DNA of 64,000 nucleotides from Papaver somniferum (taxonomy: Eukaryota > Streptophyta > Magnoliopsida > Ranunculales > Papaveraceae). The first letter of the stretch is position 1, and each line of letters opens with the position of its first letter. Below are positions 34,901-45,780 of this stretch, piece by piece. Below the pieces are notes generated by a model, which had not been told where the DNA came from, ran no database searches, and saw only the letters and a list, made by a program, of their open reading frames with translations. Where the stretch lies: NCBI RefSeq assembly GCF_003573695.1, contig NW_020639929.1, positions 1,888,406-1,952,405 of the forward strand, read 5' to 3'. Position numbers and translations under genes: made by a program.

Positions 34901-35494
34901 AAACCCATCTCCCGAATTATCTTTACTATCAATAACCGTCTTCTTTAACTCCTTAGAGTTCAAAGACGCTTTAACGTCTTCCATGAAAATTGTGGTTTTT
35001 CCATACATTACGGCATCAACAAAATTATCATAAGATGGTGGTAAGGAACAAACCAAACCCAAAGCTTGGTCTTTATCTTCAATTTTGACATCAATATTTG
35101 TCAAATCCAAGAGAATTTTATTATAATCATCAATATGATCTATAATAGACATTCCTTCATGAATTTTAAGAGTATGTAATTTCTTCTTAAGATATAAATG
35201 ATTATTTACGGATTTAGTCATATACCTCTTTTCCAACTTGTTCCATAGCCCGTCCGGTGTCGTTTCCGCCGCGACTTCTCTCAAGACTTCATTTCTCAAA
35301 CACAATAAAATTAATGCATGTGCTTTCTCCATTTGTTCATCATTTTCCTCATCCTTCAATGTTGCTCCTAGACCCGTTTTCTCCTTCAAAGTTTTCACCA
35401 AACCATGTTGTACTAAAACAGACCTCATCTTTAGCCTCCATAAATTGAAAACATTTCTTCCATCAAACTTCTCAATTTCATACTTTTCCTCCAT
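31981..35494 (-). pseudogene. copia gag-pol polyprotein, broken
   Basis: The ATG at 35494 starts the gag (UBN2-type) domain, open to about 34865. The zinc knuckle CFHCKEQGHFKKDC lies at about 34774-34815. The protease region, with a DSG-type start, is around 34690-34640. The GAG-pre-integrase and integrase core lie at 34362-33682, with acidic residues in IHSDLWGPF and RTDNGMEF and the Glu in QQNGVAERMNR. RT spans about 33340-32500 with YVDD near 32540, and RT end plus partial RNase H (GYVDSDYAG) run to 31981. Frame changes or stops lie near 34900, 34380, 33910, 33420, 33010 and 32490. Family proteins are about 1,300 residues; this one lacks the C-terminus. It copies and integrates nothing as it stands. 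Confidence 0.8.
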
Positions 35495-35515
35495 CGTAGA
35501 TCGCTTCCAGCCGGA

Positions 35516-35527
35516 GCTCTGATACCA
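35516..35527 (-). other. Primer-binding site of the copia element
   Basis: Minus strand TGGTATCAGAGC, the standard initiator-Met-tRNA PBS of plant copia elements, three bases after the LTR end. Confidence 0.85.
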
Positions 35528-35530
35528 ATT

Positions 35531-35848
35531 TGTTAAAAAAATGGCTCTTCCAAGCACAATCAATCAAGAATTGAAATTGAAATGAAATCAAAGTAAAACA
35601 AGCACATACACAACCAAGGATTTATAGTGGTTCGATCAAGATGATCTACATCCACTTGCAAAGACAACGAAATGATTCCACTATGATTAAACAAGATTAC
35701 AAGGTATTGAATCAACCCCCTTTCAAGAATCCTAGCCTCTTTTTGGTGCCTCACACTCTCTTCACATAAGTTTCTCTTACTAGCACAAAAGGAGAAGAAG
35801 ACTTTTTATCTCCTGATGCCTTTTTAGTTTTAGGTTACAAAACAAACA
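35531..35848 (-). repeat. Probable 5' LTR of the copia element (~318 bp)
   Basis: Read on the minus strand it would begin TGTTTGTTTTG at 35848 and end TTTAACA at 35531, right before the PBS, giving TGTT/AACA ends. No second LTR exists in the window, so the outer boundary is inferred from the TG...CA rule and from the resumption of LINE-like coding sequence soon after 35848. Confidence 0.5.
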
Positions 35849-35864
35849 AATGAACTGGCCTCTA

Positions 35865-36230
35865 CAAGGACAAGCTCAAACAGAATACGCATACGTATTC
35901 AAGGCATAATATAACAGAAGCAATCCTATGGGCTAAAGAAAAAGGCATTAACCATTTGCACTCGAAGGACACATCCAAAGGATAGTTAATGCTATAAATG
36001 AAAAAAAGGGATTGGTCAAGTGGACTAATGCAGATAACATTGAAGATAGTATTTACTTGCTTAGTAGTTTTTTCACATGAAAATGTAGCTTTTGTCCATC
36101 GTGAAGCCAATAATGTCCCAGTCTCAATTGGGAAAAATACATTATCAACTTTTGGCAACAATGGCTATATAATATGCCAGATTGGTTAACATCAGCTTTT
36201 GGAGCTGATGCTATAACAATGTAGTCATTT
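35865..36230 (+). pseudogene. LINE-type RNase H (RVT_3) fragment
   Basis: Broken reading frames give EAILWAKEKGINHLH, then KGLVKWTNADNIEDSIYLL, VAFVHREANNVPVSIGKNT and a final SAFGADA. This is the order seen in the RNase H-like domain at the end of plant non-LTR polyproteins, where HREANNVAD is characteristic. The first catalytic Asp region is absent, probably removed by the copia insertion on the left. It contains at least one stop and frame changes. The T/A-rich run at about 36240-36255 may be the remains of a 3' tail. Confidence 0.6.
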
Positions 36231-36656
36231 TGTTACAAAATAATTTTTTTAAATAAGAAGACTAGGTAATGCCTTCAGGCAGCAACCGCTTCTGAGTAGT
36301 AGTGTTGATCGTACGGAATTGGACCTTCATTTTGGTCTAACCTCACTTTTGGCTTTCTTCTCCAATTTATTGGCAGTTTGTGCAACTCAATTTTGGTTGA
36401 GGTAGTAAAAAGAGTAACACGGTTCCACATACAATTATCGACCTTTTATAGCCTTGCATATTTAGGAGTTGACAAACGAAAGCAAGGCTACACACGGATG
36501 CCAGAATCCAAGAGTAGAGTCCTACGGACTAATCGTGGAAGAAATATAATTCTAAGTTTCTAACCAACTTCTAAAAATTAATTTTTCCTCAATTCAGACT
36601 CGGTTTCCTTTAACCAATAGAAAAAAAAATCGGTTTCCTTAATCTGTTTCCTAACC
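36231..36656. other. Non-coding stretch before the calmodulin-like gene
   Basis: No convincing gene. A TTTTATAGCCTTGCATATTTAGG segment lies near 36440-36465. The final ~60 bases are the pyrimidine-rich leader of the calmodulin-like gene (CTTTAACC, CGGTTTCCTTAATC). No clear TATA box could be fixed. Confidence 0.35.
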
Positions 36657-37632
36657 ATGGCTTTTGATCTTTCACAGCTGATTTTCCCTTCTCTTTCCCT
36701 TCTGTTTAAGGTTTTTTCTCTTCCTTCCACTTCGCAACAAACAAGCATAGGTTTTCTATCTTTTCTCTCGAAGAAAAAGAAAACCAGCAAGACTCCTTCG
36801 GTTAGTGAAGGTGAAAATCCTAGGAATCGTGCAGCATTATCATCTGTTACTGTGGCAGTGGGATTCGAAGAAGTTTTCAAGAAATTTGATGCAGATGGAG
36901 ATGGGAAGATACCGTACGTCGAATTAGGTTCAATATTAAGCAGTTTAGGTGTTGAGATTATTCGTCCCACATGGTTGGGTTATCTATGATCCTGCGGTTT
37001 ATAATTTCTTAGGATCTCTCCACTCATTGCCAATTGGTTTTGAGTTGTATGCCTGTATTCTAACATGGTATCAGAGAAGGCTATTTGCGACGAGTCATTC
37101 GCCGCACGTTTATTCCGCGTCACCCGATTTATTGTCCACGTGTTAGACCCAACAAGGCTACATGTGAGGAGGCGTGTTGAGATTATTGGTCCCACATGGT
37201 TGGGTTATCTAAGATCATGCGGTTTATAATCTCTTAGACCAATTAATTTTGAGTTGGATACCCGTATTCTAACATTAGGTTATGAAGCAACAGATGAAGA
37301 ATTACAAGCAATGGTTATAAAAGTTGATACAGATAGAGATGGATTTATAGATTTGAATGAGTTTCTTGAATTGAATAAAATTGATTCAGAGAAACAAGTT
37401 CAAGATATTGAAGATGTGTTTGCTATTGTTGATGCTAATAGGGATGTTTCGATTTCTCCAAGTAAATTTCAGAAGCTTTTGAAAAATTTAGGTGATGAAT
37501 CGTCGATTTCTAATTGTGAGAAAACTATTCAGAATTTTGACTGTGATGGTGATGGTTTGATTTCGTTCTGAGGAGTTTAAGAAGATGATGTTCCAAGGAT
37601 CTAATTTCTTGCAAAGCGGAAACCGAAGATGA
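36657..37632 (+). pseudogene. Calmodulin-like (CML) gene, disrupted by a TRIM and a frameshift
   Basis: The ATG at 36657 opens with a hydrophobic stretch (LIFPSLSLLFKVFSL), then a Lys-rich segment, as in CMLs with a membrane-anchoring N-terminus. EF-hand 1 (DADGDGKIPYVE) is at about 36890-36925. EF-hand 2 (DTDRDGFIDLNE) is at about 37326-37361. EF-hand 3 (DANRDVSISPSK) is degenerate, lacking the usual Gly at loop position 6. EF-hand 4 (DCDGDGLISF) is at about 37540-37568. A TRIM (36950-37274) with its TTAGG duplication separates EF-1 from EF-2 and brings a stop at 36987-36989. One extra T at 37569 breaks the frame inside EF-4; past it the frame is open to TGA 37630-37632. No intron is seen. 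It would encode a Ca2+ sensor of about 215 residues if unbroken. Close to a real host gene, but dead here. Confidence 0.8.
36950..37274 (+). mobile_element. TRIM (terminal-repeat retrotransposon in miniature), 325 bp, with TTAGG target duplication
   Basis: Two direct terminal repeats, 36950-37065 (116 bp) and 37175-37274 (100 bp), both start TGTTGAGATTATT and end ATTCTAACA. Immediately after the first is TGGTATCAGAG (37066-37076), the Met-tRNA PBS. Immediately before the second is the purine-rich GTGAGGAGGCG (37164-37174), the PPT. The 5-bp duplication TTAGG is at 36945-36949 and 37275-37279. There is no coding capacity between the repeats. The first repeat has about 16 extra bases near 37010-37030. 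This is a textbook TRIM. Confidence 0.93.
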
Positions 37633-40226
37633 TGATATAAGTTGTTGGGTGTGTATTTAGTTTTTTTTGTCTTTCTTTTTTTTATCCATTAGAGTTCTTT
37701 TAAGATTCTGTTAAGTTCCTGAAACTTCTTATGATAATACCGCAACGATCACCCATTATTCTCAATTTCTCAGGGAATCCCTGTTCTCAACCTCTAAATA
37801 TATATTGTTTTCCAGAATCAGAAGTTTCAAAACCAAACTTAATGAGCTAGTTAACTCGGGTTAAAAAGTTGGCCTAAACTAGATAGTAAGTGTTGATAAG
37901 AAATATTGTGTTGTTAATGAGCTAGCTAAAGTTGCTAATGAAGTTGCAAAAATCTCTGGGATCCGCATAATGACAAAAAAAAATCTGAATTATACAGAGA
38001 TAAAATAAACCTCGAGAATATCAAAATTCAGACAACAAGTCACGTAAGTCCTCCGATTATAATGACATATATCCCCTTCTCTGTTTATACTTTATATTCC
38101 TCCCTTGACGATTAGAAAGGCCCAAAGTGCAAAATCTCCAAATGAAGCCGAAAAAACTTTTTCTTATTTATATTTATAATTTTCTCTCGTACCTCAAAGT
38201 TGTCGGAGGAATTACCGATCTGGGACGCTATGCACAATATGGAATGTACACAGAAAGTAATATGCAATACAATGAAAATAAAACCAATCACACAACACCA
38301 ACGATTAAGAGCAAACTTCCATTATGACAAATAATGGGATACAACGATATCTCCCAAATTGGGGTTTCACAAAACTTCAAGGTGCATATAGCACTTGGAT
38401 AAAAATGCCCTCTTTCTCTATTTACTCACCGCTAACGATGGATAACTAACTCTTTACCAAAATTTAGGTAGATTCAACCAATAACAAAATAAGGAAGATG
38501 AGAATCTTACTACTACTAGGATTTGCACAACGTAAAATGGGTTATTTGTCCGAATATTTTTAAAACATGGTTCAAATGGACGAGTAAAAATTATTATGGG
38601 TGAAATGGACACAAAAAAAAATAGCAAGGATGAAACTGGATTCATCCTGACTTAAACTTAAAAAATAGCAAGGAGGAAACTGAATGCATCCTGATGTAAA
38701 TTAAAAATAAGAAAAAGTATTTAAAAATGGGTAGGATGAAACTGTTTACATCCTGGCTATTTTTACATTTTTCTCCATTTAAACAGTATCAGAATCTAAA
38801 TTTCCTTTTCACACAGGAATTGTTGATTTTGATCTTTTTAACCAATTTTGTGTTTGCGCAAACTCTAAAAACCCTTTGAAGAGATGTAGAATGCGGTGGA
38901 TAAATATTCACCAACCAAACCAATTCTTCGCTAAAACACCCTTCTTCTTCAAGCTCACAAAAATCTTCACCCTTCTCCTCGAATAGTGGCTGCCTTCTTT
39001 TCCCTTTCCTCCTGTTTTCTCACGTCCACAAAAAACCTATTCTCTGTTTTTGGTCCAGCTATTCTTTCTTGTTCTCACGGACAAGAGGTATATAAGGGAC
39101 AACCGATTGCTGGACCATAAGGAGTGAAAAGCCCAACAAAAGCATGCTGCTCATCAAGCCAAAATTTTAAATGCACGGGCAGAAAATCTGCTATTTTTGT
39201 TGAGGTTTATGCTAAGACTGGAAAACGATATATTGATGAGGAAGAGCAAAAGACATGAGAGACGGATAACAGGGTGAAATATAGAAAAATGAAATACAGC
39301 AAAAGATGTGATGAGGTTTAACACAGCCATGTCAAACATGCTCTTAAGTCTTTAATATTTATCTTCGTGAACTCGATAACCAAAAATTTCGTTTAGTTAG
39401 CAGGCACTTGAACTTAATGTTTAATATAATGTTCTTTTTCGATAAAGATTTAATATAGTTACTAACATAGTAACTACAAGATTACTAGAAAACTCGAACA
39501 TCAATCCCATATATGTCAGTGAAGATTTCCATACATGATGACAAGATTTCCCATACATGTTAGTGAAGCTTTAATGTGTAGTTTTCTAATGAGCTAGTGA
39601 AACCTAGTTAATTTTGATTTTATTGATAATTTGCGTCTTTTTATACGATGATAAAGAATACATACTTGGGACAATGATGTGCTTAAATTTCCAGTTCTCT
39701 CCATCCTCTTATTAACATCCGGTTGTTTTGGCCTATCGCTTTTTTCCTTTCAAGACTAAGATGGATTTACTTCCAAAATTTAACTCTTAACAAGTCCACA
39801 AATACCCAGAGTTATACCAAGACGGGTGAATGTTTATTGCATGCAAATAAATGATATTTACATGAACTTTTGAAAGTAAAATTGTGACTTTCTTTTGTGT
39901 GGTCCCACCTAAGGTAGGGATAGAAATTTGTTCTTGTACTGCTAGATGATGTTTGATCTACAGCATGTAAGCCCGACATTTGGGTTATTTTGATGTCACC
40001 AAACTCTTATATTGACTATGGTAATCTTTCTTTATTTTAGTTGTCGCGAAATATTTTCTATCTTCAGTAAACTCAAACGGGATGAGAAGACAAGAAGGGA
40101 GATTAGAAGAAGATAAAAATGCTATGAAGTATGAACTAGACTCCAGCTGGGAAAAGCTAAAATTTTAGAAATCCAGCTAAAATTTTAGAAATCACTCAAT
40201 TATATATTCCGTGCCGGAGAAATATA
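37633..40226. other. Mostly non-coding region downstream of the CML pseudogene
   Basis: About 2.6 kb of AT-rich DNA. The only structure I can support is a group of three short palindromes at 38628-38753 (separate entry) and a pyrimidine-rich stretch at 38940-39070. Open frames here (for example 38127-38327 and 39154-39339) are short, with no recognisable domains. Confidence 0.5.
38628..38753. repeat. Three ~20-bp imperfect palindromes (GGATGAAAC...ATCC)
   Basis: GGATGAAACTGGATTCATCC (38628-38647), GGAGGAAACTGAATGCATCC (about 38672-38691) and GGATGAAACTGTTTACATCC (about 38734-38753) are spaced 40-60 bases apart and separated by A-rich linkers with AAAAATAGCAAGGA-like text. They probably belong to a small interspersed element of unknown class. 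Confidence 0.55.
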
Positions 40227-40466
40227 TTCCCTCCGTACCACATATATAGGCGGAGGGACCAAATCTGTTAGATTAAAAAAATTACTTTGAATTCATCATT
40301 TTTCATGTTTTTTCTTGTTTTACCCTTTATCTTATTACTAACTCAATTTTCCATGTACAGTAAATAAGGGTATTTGTGAGAAAATTTATTTTGAAAATAG
40401 GACTCCGCCTATCTAGCGGGACAAAGAAAATTCAAAATTCCGCCTATACAATAAGTACGGAGGGAG
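40227..40466. mobile_element. Stowaway-like MITE (240 bp)
   Basis: The left end TTCCCTCCGTACC and the inverted right end CTCCCTCCGTACT match the Stowaway (Tc1/mariner) terminal consensus CTCCCTCCGT. The inverted match continues to TATAGGCGGA on both sides. TA dinucleotides flank it at 40225-40226 and 40467-40468. It is non-coding and A/T-rich in between. Confidence 0.85.
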
Positions 40467-43262
40467 TATAGCTTAGTTTAATAAGCACATGTCTTTTTTT
40501 TTTTTTGATCAATTTTATGGACATGCCCTACTGAGCACAAAAGGGCTAAGAAATGTGATAGAAATCTAAAGACTTAAAGACCTAGACAAATAAAGCTCTC
40601 ACGTTAAACGGTGAGGAAACCTTCACTTCCTATTGATCGAAGTATGACTCTTTTGAGTTTTGTGAAACGGGAGTTGTGGTGAAGACACTTGGCAACATAT
40701 TATTAGTTAGAAAAATTAGAAATAGAAAAGAAAAAGGAAACCAAATTAAATTTGAAAATCAAACCGTGAAAATTTGGAATTCAAGAACCGAATATGATAG
40801 GAAACTAAACTCGGCTGAAAAGAGAAATCTAATATATATATATATATATATATATAAAGGCTTTAACGTAGTTCATCAAGTATTACATACCACTACTCCT
40901 AGATATTATCACGTCATGAGGTGAGAAGCGCTTTGTTTAGTTCTTTCTGAGATTGCCATATATAGGTGCAATGTATCGTCATCGTGTCTCTATAGGTCAA
41001 GCACCCGATTTTATTTTATTCGCAAATGATGGTTTAAACTCTACGTTTATTCAGAATTAGTTGTCTATCTTAATTTTTTTCTTGCTCTAGGGTAAAAGTA
41101 TTAACCGTAATTTGCATATATATTTTAGTTAAATTAATGAAACACATAGTACATATGTTACTGTGCAACATAAGTTGTGCAAGAACTTCTTAGCTGCATG
41201 ATGATTACGAAGATATCTTCTGATTAAATATGATAGCACGGGAACATGAAATTCAAACATGACAACCAGTCAAAAACAAGAGTGCCCATCTCCAGCGGTC
41301 GTGGCCTTGAGCTGACAGTGGGCTATTTGCGATGTTGTTGTATCTCAAAATGTTAAAGTATTGCACAACTGCCAAGTCTTGATCGGAAAAAATCAAAAGC
41401 AGTTTGCTCAAAGGTGTCCGATGCACTTCTTTCTTTTTATCGATAAAGTAAATAAGGGCTTACGTGAGGCTTTTATTTTTTTCTAATTGAGAAAGAATCT
41501 TTATTAGCGAGCAAGAGAGGCAAAAATGGGCTCAACGATGGACCGCCCCCTGGCTGAGTTTATCTCCGATTGATACGGAACATGTGGTTTAATATATCTC
41601 ATCATGCCATTAACGGTAGGGCATGTGCAGTACTAAAACCACAAGAGTACAACTTCTTTTACGGAGTTCATGCAAATTGATCTGATTAGCAAGGAAACAA
41701 ACCCCTCATGATATAGAGCCCACATCATACGCATGGATAAAATCCTTTTTTTTCTTCATTTAAAGGTTGGATACAATCATGTGTAGTGAGTAAAACAGAT
41801 GTGCCTTTCTCGAATGAGAATAGTAATTAAGGAATTACGTTTTACATGTGCCTTTTTTGAATGAGAATGATAACTAAAGAATTACGTTTTACATAATTTT
41901 GCATGTTGTAATATCACATTGAAACTGGATAAAATTGTACCTTCAAAAGGGACAGACTTTTCACTTACGATTTTTGGAATTTTATGCGAGTCCAAGTTAA
42001 TTGGATAGTCGGCACCTATATCATATTAAGATTTTCTTTCTCTTTTCTAAATTAATACATAAAGGAAAAAAAAAAATCCAACATTAATTTTCGAAAATAA
42101 AAGAAGAAAAAAAATATAAAATCTGCATGTATTTCGTATTCTTTTTCTACCTGTTTAATGTATTCGTCCCGTCACACCAAATCAAAATGTATCGTCACGG
42201 GATGGGCCTCCGCGCATATCAAATCAAATATACATCTCCACGGGGCGGGGTAAAAACCCGTGCACATCAAATTAAATATACATCTACGCGGGGTGGGACG
42301 AAGCCCTGCGCATACCGAACCATCGCCACGGGGGCGAAATTGCGTGCACACCAAGTTATAGGAAGAAAAATGCCTGGTGCGTAACACAGACACAAATCTA
42401 GTTTAGTGCACAACCCTACCTTTACTTTGAATTTCTCCCGAAGTAATCACCAGAGTGAGGGTAAAGTGTGGACTCCATCTTTCTACGCTACCATCCAATG
42501 CTAAGCACGTAGATGGGGACAGTACAATTATCTTGCGGGAGATTTTTGGGTGAAAAATCACGGTGTTTCTAGCACCACTGTTTAAAATACAAGAAGTGCG
42601 CCTTAAGTTCTCTTTTTCAAAGAGACCGGTGCTAGAAGATTTGGCGTCATGGAAGAAATGAGCCTTTAGTATTCTCTGTCAAAGAGCTCAGTGCTTGAAG
42701 ATTTGGTGTCATGGAATTCAAATCCGCGTTTGCTAATGGGCATCTTTCAAGCTTCAGTGAAACAGTATGTGGCAAAACCGCTATCCATAGCTCCTCATCG
42801 TTGGTATTCTATGGACTTTGAGCCAGACATCTAAACCTTGAACAAGGTATTCTCACAGTAAGCAGCGCAAATGAAACAAACAATCACCATCTCCTCCCGA
42901 TGGCGATGATAACCAGGAGCGAGAAAAACCATTTAGTTGTTACATTTTTGGGTATCACAAGAGCAATCACCACATCCTAATTTGTGGGCTAATGGGCCGG
43001 TGGAACATCCACCTTTCCACTCAGCCTTTGAACATTATTGCGTCTCATTTCGAACCCTGATTTTGGGCATACTGAAATCTTTCTAGGCATATTTAATAAA
43101 GATAAAAAAGGTTGTGAAATAACAAAATCAGATATCCCCTTAACCCAAAAATTTTTTAATGGCAAATCTACCCTTTAGGTATTAGTGTTAGTAATCTGGA
43201 TTAGTGATTAAATATTCTGTTTAGTGATTAAGATAATTTTCAGAATTATAAAGGTTGTTTAG
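40467..43262. other. Non-coding region between the MITE and the MULE
   Basis: About 2.8 kb without a supportable gene. It contains a (TA)n run at about 40832-40856, A-rich tracts near 42065-42120, the GC-rich repeat at 42165-42400 (separate entry), and two related segments near 42632 and 42692 (GTGCTAGAAGATTTGG, GTGCTTGAAGATTTGG). Frames such as 40676-40924 show no family resemblance. Confidence 0.5.
42165..42400. repeat. GC-rich short tandem repeat, ~45 bp period (possible Helitron end)
   Basis: Four related blocks start at CACGG-type motifs near 42196, 42239, 42287 and 42327. Each is followed by GG-rich text, then CGTGCACATCAAATTAAATATACATC-like linkers. The segment is far more GC-rich than its surroundings. 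It is followed by AAATCTAG-T (42395-42403), which matches the CTRR-T end rule of Helitrons, but the hairpin before it is weak. The open frame over it on each strand reflects the repeat. Confidence 0.4.
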
Positions 43263-43730
43263 ATGAAAAAATTTGGGGGGGAAAAATCAAAGTTTTGGTT
43301 AAGAAGGAGAGAAAGAGAAGGAGAAAGTGAGAAAAATTTAATTCCTGATTTAATGGAGGATGAGGAGGGTCATAATTCATATAAAAAACCTAGGAAAATA
43401 CATATCAACTACAACAATGACTCCCAAATGGCTGATTTCTTAGATTATGAGAATGATTTTACACAAACTCAAACTCAATCTCAATCTCAAACTCAAACAC
43501 AAACTCAAGATGATGATTTTTATGAGCCAAATCCAAATGATGAGTACATATATGAGGAACCAAATGCTTCTAATACACAGTTACACTTCTATCTTATGCT
43601 CAATCTCACTTCTATAGCTCGAAATTATCAAAAGTTTGGATTTTTGCTTCATGGTTCGGCGAACCAGGTTGAGGTTTTGCTCACATCTATAAGCCGAATC
43701 AACCAAATAATGAACGGTTCGGCTCACTGA
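43263..43730 (+). CDS. Short acidic/Gln-rich ORF at the left side of the MULE
   Basis: This is a 155-codon ORF with a basic start (RRREREGE), an acidic middle and a (TQ/SQ)n run from an ACTCAA hexamer repeat at about 43458-43508. The last third runs into the hairpin array, so the true coding part, if any, probably ends or is spliced before about 43650. I do not recognise a domain. It could be the first exon of the MULE gene that resumes at 44207, or an independent small ORF. Low complexity makes it weak. Confidence 0.3.
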   Translation: MKKFGGEKSKFWLRRREREGESEKNLIPDLMEDEEGHNSYKKPRKIHINYNNDSQMADFLDYENDFTQTQTQSQSQTQTQTQDDDFYEPNPNDEYIYEEPNASNTQLHFYLMLNLTSIARNYQKFGFLLHGSANQVEVLLTSISRINQIMNGSAH

Positions 43731-44155
43731 ATTTGTTTACAGAATGCGTCGAACCTCTAATTTTCAATTCCAACTCTTTTGCTAGACATTAGTTCGGCTT
43801 ATATGAAAGTTTCATAGTAAGCCGAACAACATCCTGAATAGCACGGAATATAAATGATTACTGGTTCGGCTTATATATTCAAAATAGTATGAGCCGAACA
43901 TGAATTTGTTAATTTTTGGGTTAAACTATTGTTATTGGTTCGGCACATATTGAGAATATTGTATAATCCGAAACCTCTAAATGTTCAAGGTTCGGCACAT
44001 AATATGATTATCGTATGAGCCGAACATGAATTTGTTTTGGGTTAAAATATTGTTCGTGGTTCGGCACATATTGAGAATATCGTATAAGCCGAAACCTCTA
44101 AATGTTCAAGGTTCGTCACATAATATGATTATCGTATGAGCCGAACATTGCTATT
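43650..44155. repeat. Array of short hairpins, stem GGTTCGGC/GCCGAACC, left of MULE
   Basis: TTCGGC and GCCGAA recur alternately as inverted pairs of about 36-42 bases. Pairs start near 43656, 43716, 43791, 43862, 43931, 43989, 44058 and 44110. Typical pairs are GGTTCGGCACAT...CGTATGAGCCGAAC and GGTTCGGCTTAT...AGTATGAGCCGAAC, with AT-rich loops of about 20 bases. Parts of the array are themselves duplicated (43930-44030 and 44058-44150 are close copies, about 125 bases apart). The same motif occurs at 56020-56330 and 57050-57255 on the other side of the MULE and nowhere else that I noticed. Confidence 0.85.
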
Positions 44156-44206
44156 ATATTCCTCTTTTAGTATTTAACCTTGTGATATTCTTTGTAGATT
44201 GTACCC

Positions 44207-45780
44207 ATGGAAAATCAACCTGATCCAGTAGACATAATTCATGAGGATACCAAGGATCACTTCCAAAATGATTTGGTATGTAAGAACTTTTTTTTTACCT
44301 TAATGTTGTCGGAATATTCCAAAGTTTTTCTTACAAATTATTTGTTTTGGAATGAACGTAGAGATGGAAAACTAAACCCGAAGTTCTTGATTGGGTTGAG
44401 GAACACGCAATGAAGGTAAATTGTGTACTAGTTAAAGGACAACAAAGCCGAGGGGATCGGTTTGAAATGATTTGTGAGCGTTGTGGAATCGGCGCTAGCA
44501 AGGTTAAAAAGGGTACCGTATATGTTGGGAAGACCGGGAGAAAGTCCTTGAATAAGTCCTTGAACAAATAAGATTAATATTGGATAATAAATAAAGATAT
44601 GGATTGTCGTCATAACCACCCACGTCCCAAAGACCTTCATGGACATGCGAAATTAGAGCGACTCAAACCCGACGAGATGCTAGAAGTGGATAAAATGACA
44701 CGAGCACGTTTGCCACCATCTAGGATTATTAGCAAATTGAACGCGGACAACAAGAATAACAAGTCGACTATGCAAACTATCTACAATGCAAGACTAAAGA
44801 TTAGAAGACTCAATTTGCAAGGTAGGATGGTGATGCAACAAGTAATGTGGTTAGGGGTGAAGAATAACTATGCTTGTTATAAGAAGTTGGATGACTTCGG
44901 TCAAGTCACACACCTTTTCCTTGCCCACCCGGAATGCGTCTAATTGGTTGTATGCTTCCCACAAGTTATTATATTGGATTGCACGTACAAGACTAATAAA
45001 TATGAGATTCCGTTGATGAACATTGTGTGGCATACTTCTACAAAGGCACCGTTCACCGTGGCTTTTTGTTTCTTGGAAAACGAAAAGAAAGAGAGTTATG
45101 TTAGGGGGTTAGAACAATTGAAGTTAATCATCCGGGAGGGTGCTCTTCCTAAAGTGTTCGTTTCCGATCAAGATTCATCGTTGATGTATGCTATTAAGAA
45201 GGTATTTCCGGATGCATTCAATTTTCTTTGTACGTTTCACATATGGTGCAATGTGAGGAAAAATTGTCAATCGGAAATTCAACCACTTAAGTTGAAAAAC
45301 TTAGAGAATATTGCTAAACTACCATTGGAGACACGAGTAAAGAAAAAGAATGAATTCTTGAAAGCATATGAACATAATGAGATGTTGTGGTCTTCTTTCC
45401 AAGGCGAATGTAAGCTTTGGTATGGTCAATCACCGAGGATGTCTATGAAGAAAATTTTAAAATGCTTATTGAGCATTGAAAGACCGACTACGCCGATGTC
45501 ATTACTTACTTGGTCAAAGATGTGTTGGACCCTAATAAAGAAAGGTTCGTGGGTTGTTTCACAAATCGGAACAAACACCTCGACAACCAAGCCACAAGTA
45601 TGGTAGAGTCGGCTCATTATCAGTTGAAGAAGAACCTTTTTGGATGTGTTGACACTTTTGTCACGGTTTTTGATGCAATTGATGAATATTTCAAAAGTGA
45701 TGTTGTGAGAATCAAAGCCGTGTTCGATCACAACCTTATGTTTAGACACAAGCATTATGGCAGTAAATGGCTACCGGAAT
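44207..45780 (+). pseudogene. MULE transposase, 5' part (FAR1-like region and DDE core), disrupted
   Basis: The ATG at 44207 opens exon 1 (23 codons). A GT-AG intron at 44276-44361 leads to a FAR1-like zinc-binding segment (EMICERCG, then the CRHNHPRPKDLHGH segment around 44600-44640). The MULE transposase core follows, with first acidic residue in LDCTYKTN (about 44970), second in VSDQDSSLM (about 45165), the metal-side histidine in FHIWCNVRKNC, and third acidic residue in MVESAHY (about 45600). Stops occur at 44569-44571 and 44941-44943, and a frame change near 45490. At 45780 the gene is cut by an LTR retrotransposon and resumes at 54285. It would excise and reinsert its own element; in this state it cannot. 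The family protein is a Mutator-like transposase fused to a C-terminal OTU-like domain. Confidence 0.8.
45776..45780. other. Target-site duplication, left copy (GGAAT)
   Basis: GGAAT directly precedes the LTR at 45781 and recurs directly after the other LTR at 54280-54284. The perfect 5-bp duplication confirms insertion of the whole 45781-54279 unit into the MULE gene. Confidence 0.9.

Larger units (their letters stand above)
31981..35848 (-). mobile_element. Ty1/copia retrotransposon, 3'-truncated (Tork-like)
   Basis: The parts read in order on the minus strand: probable 5' LTR, PBS, gag with zinc knuckle, protease region, integrase, RT, and the beginning of RNase H. The element stops at 31981 inside RNase H, so the rest of RNase H and the 3' LTR are missing. 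The domain order (integrase before RT) defines copia. The gag start, EEKYEIEKFDG...W, resembles Tork-lineage elements such as TNT1-like ones. Many frame breaks show that it is inactive. Confidence 0.85.

Noticed and set aside
36578..36970. Minus-strand 130-codon ORF over the calmodulin-like gene
   Set aside because: It is a shadow of the EF-hand reading frame and runs into the TRIM.
40676..40924. 82-codon ORF with an Ile-Tyr run
   Set aside because: It spans a (TA)n microsatellite and shows no family resemblance.
43650..44155. CRISPR-like array
   Set aside because: The repeats are imperfect inverted pairs with irregular spacing in plant transposon DNA, and no cas gene is present.
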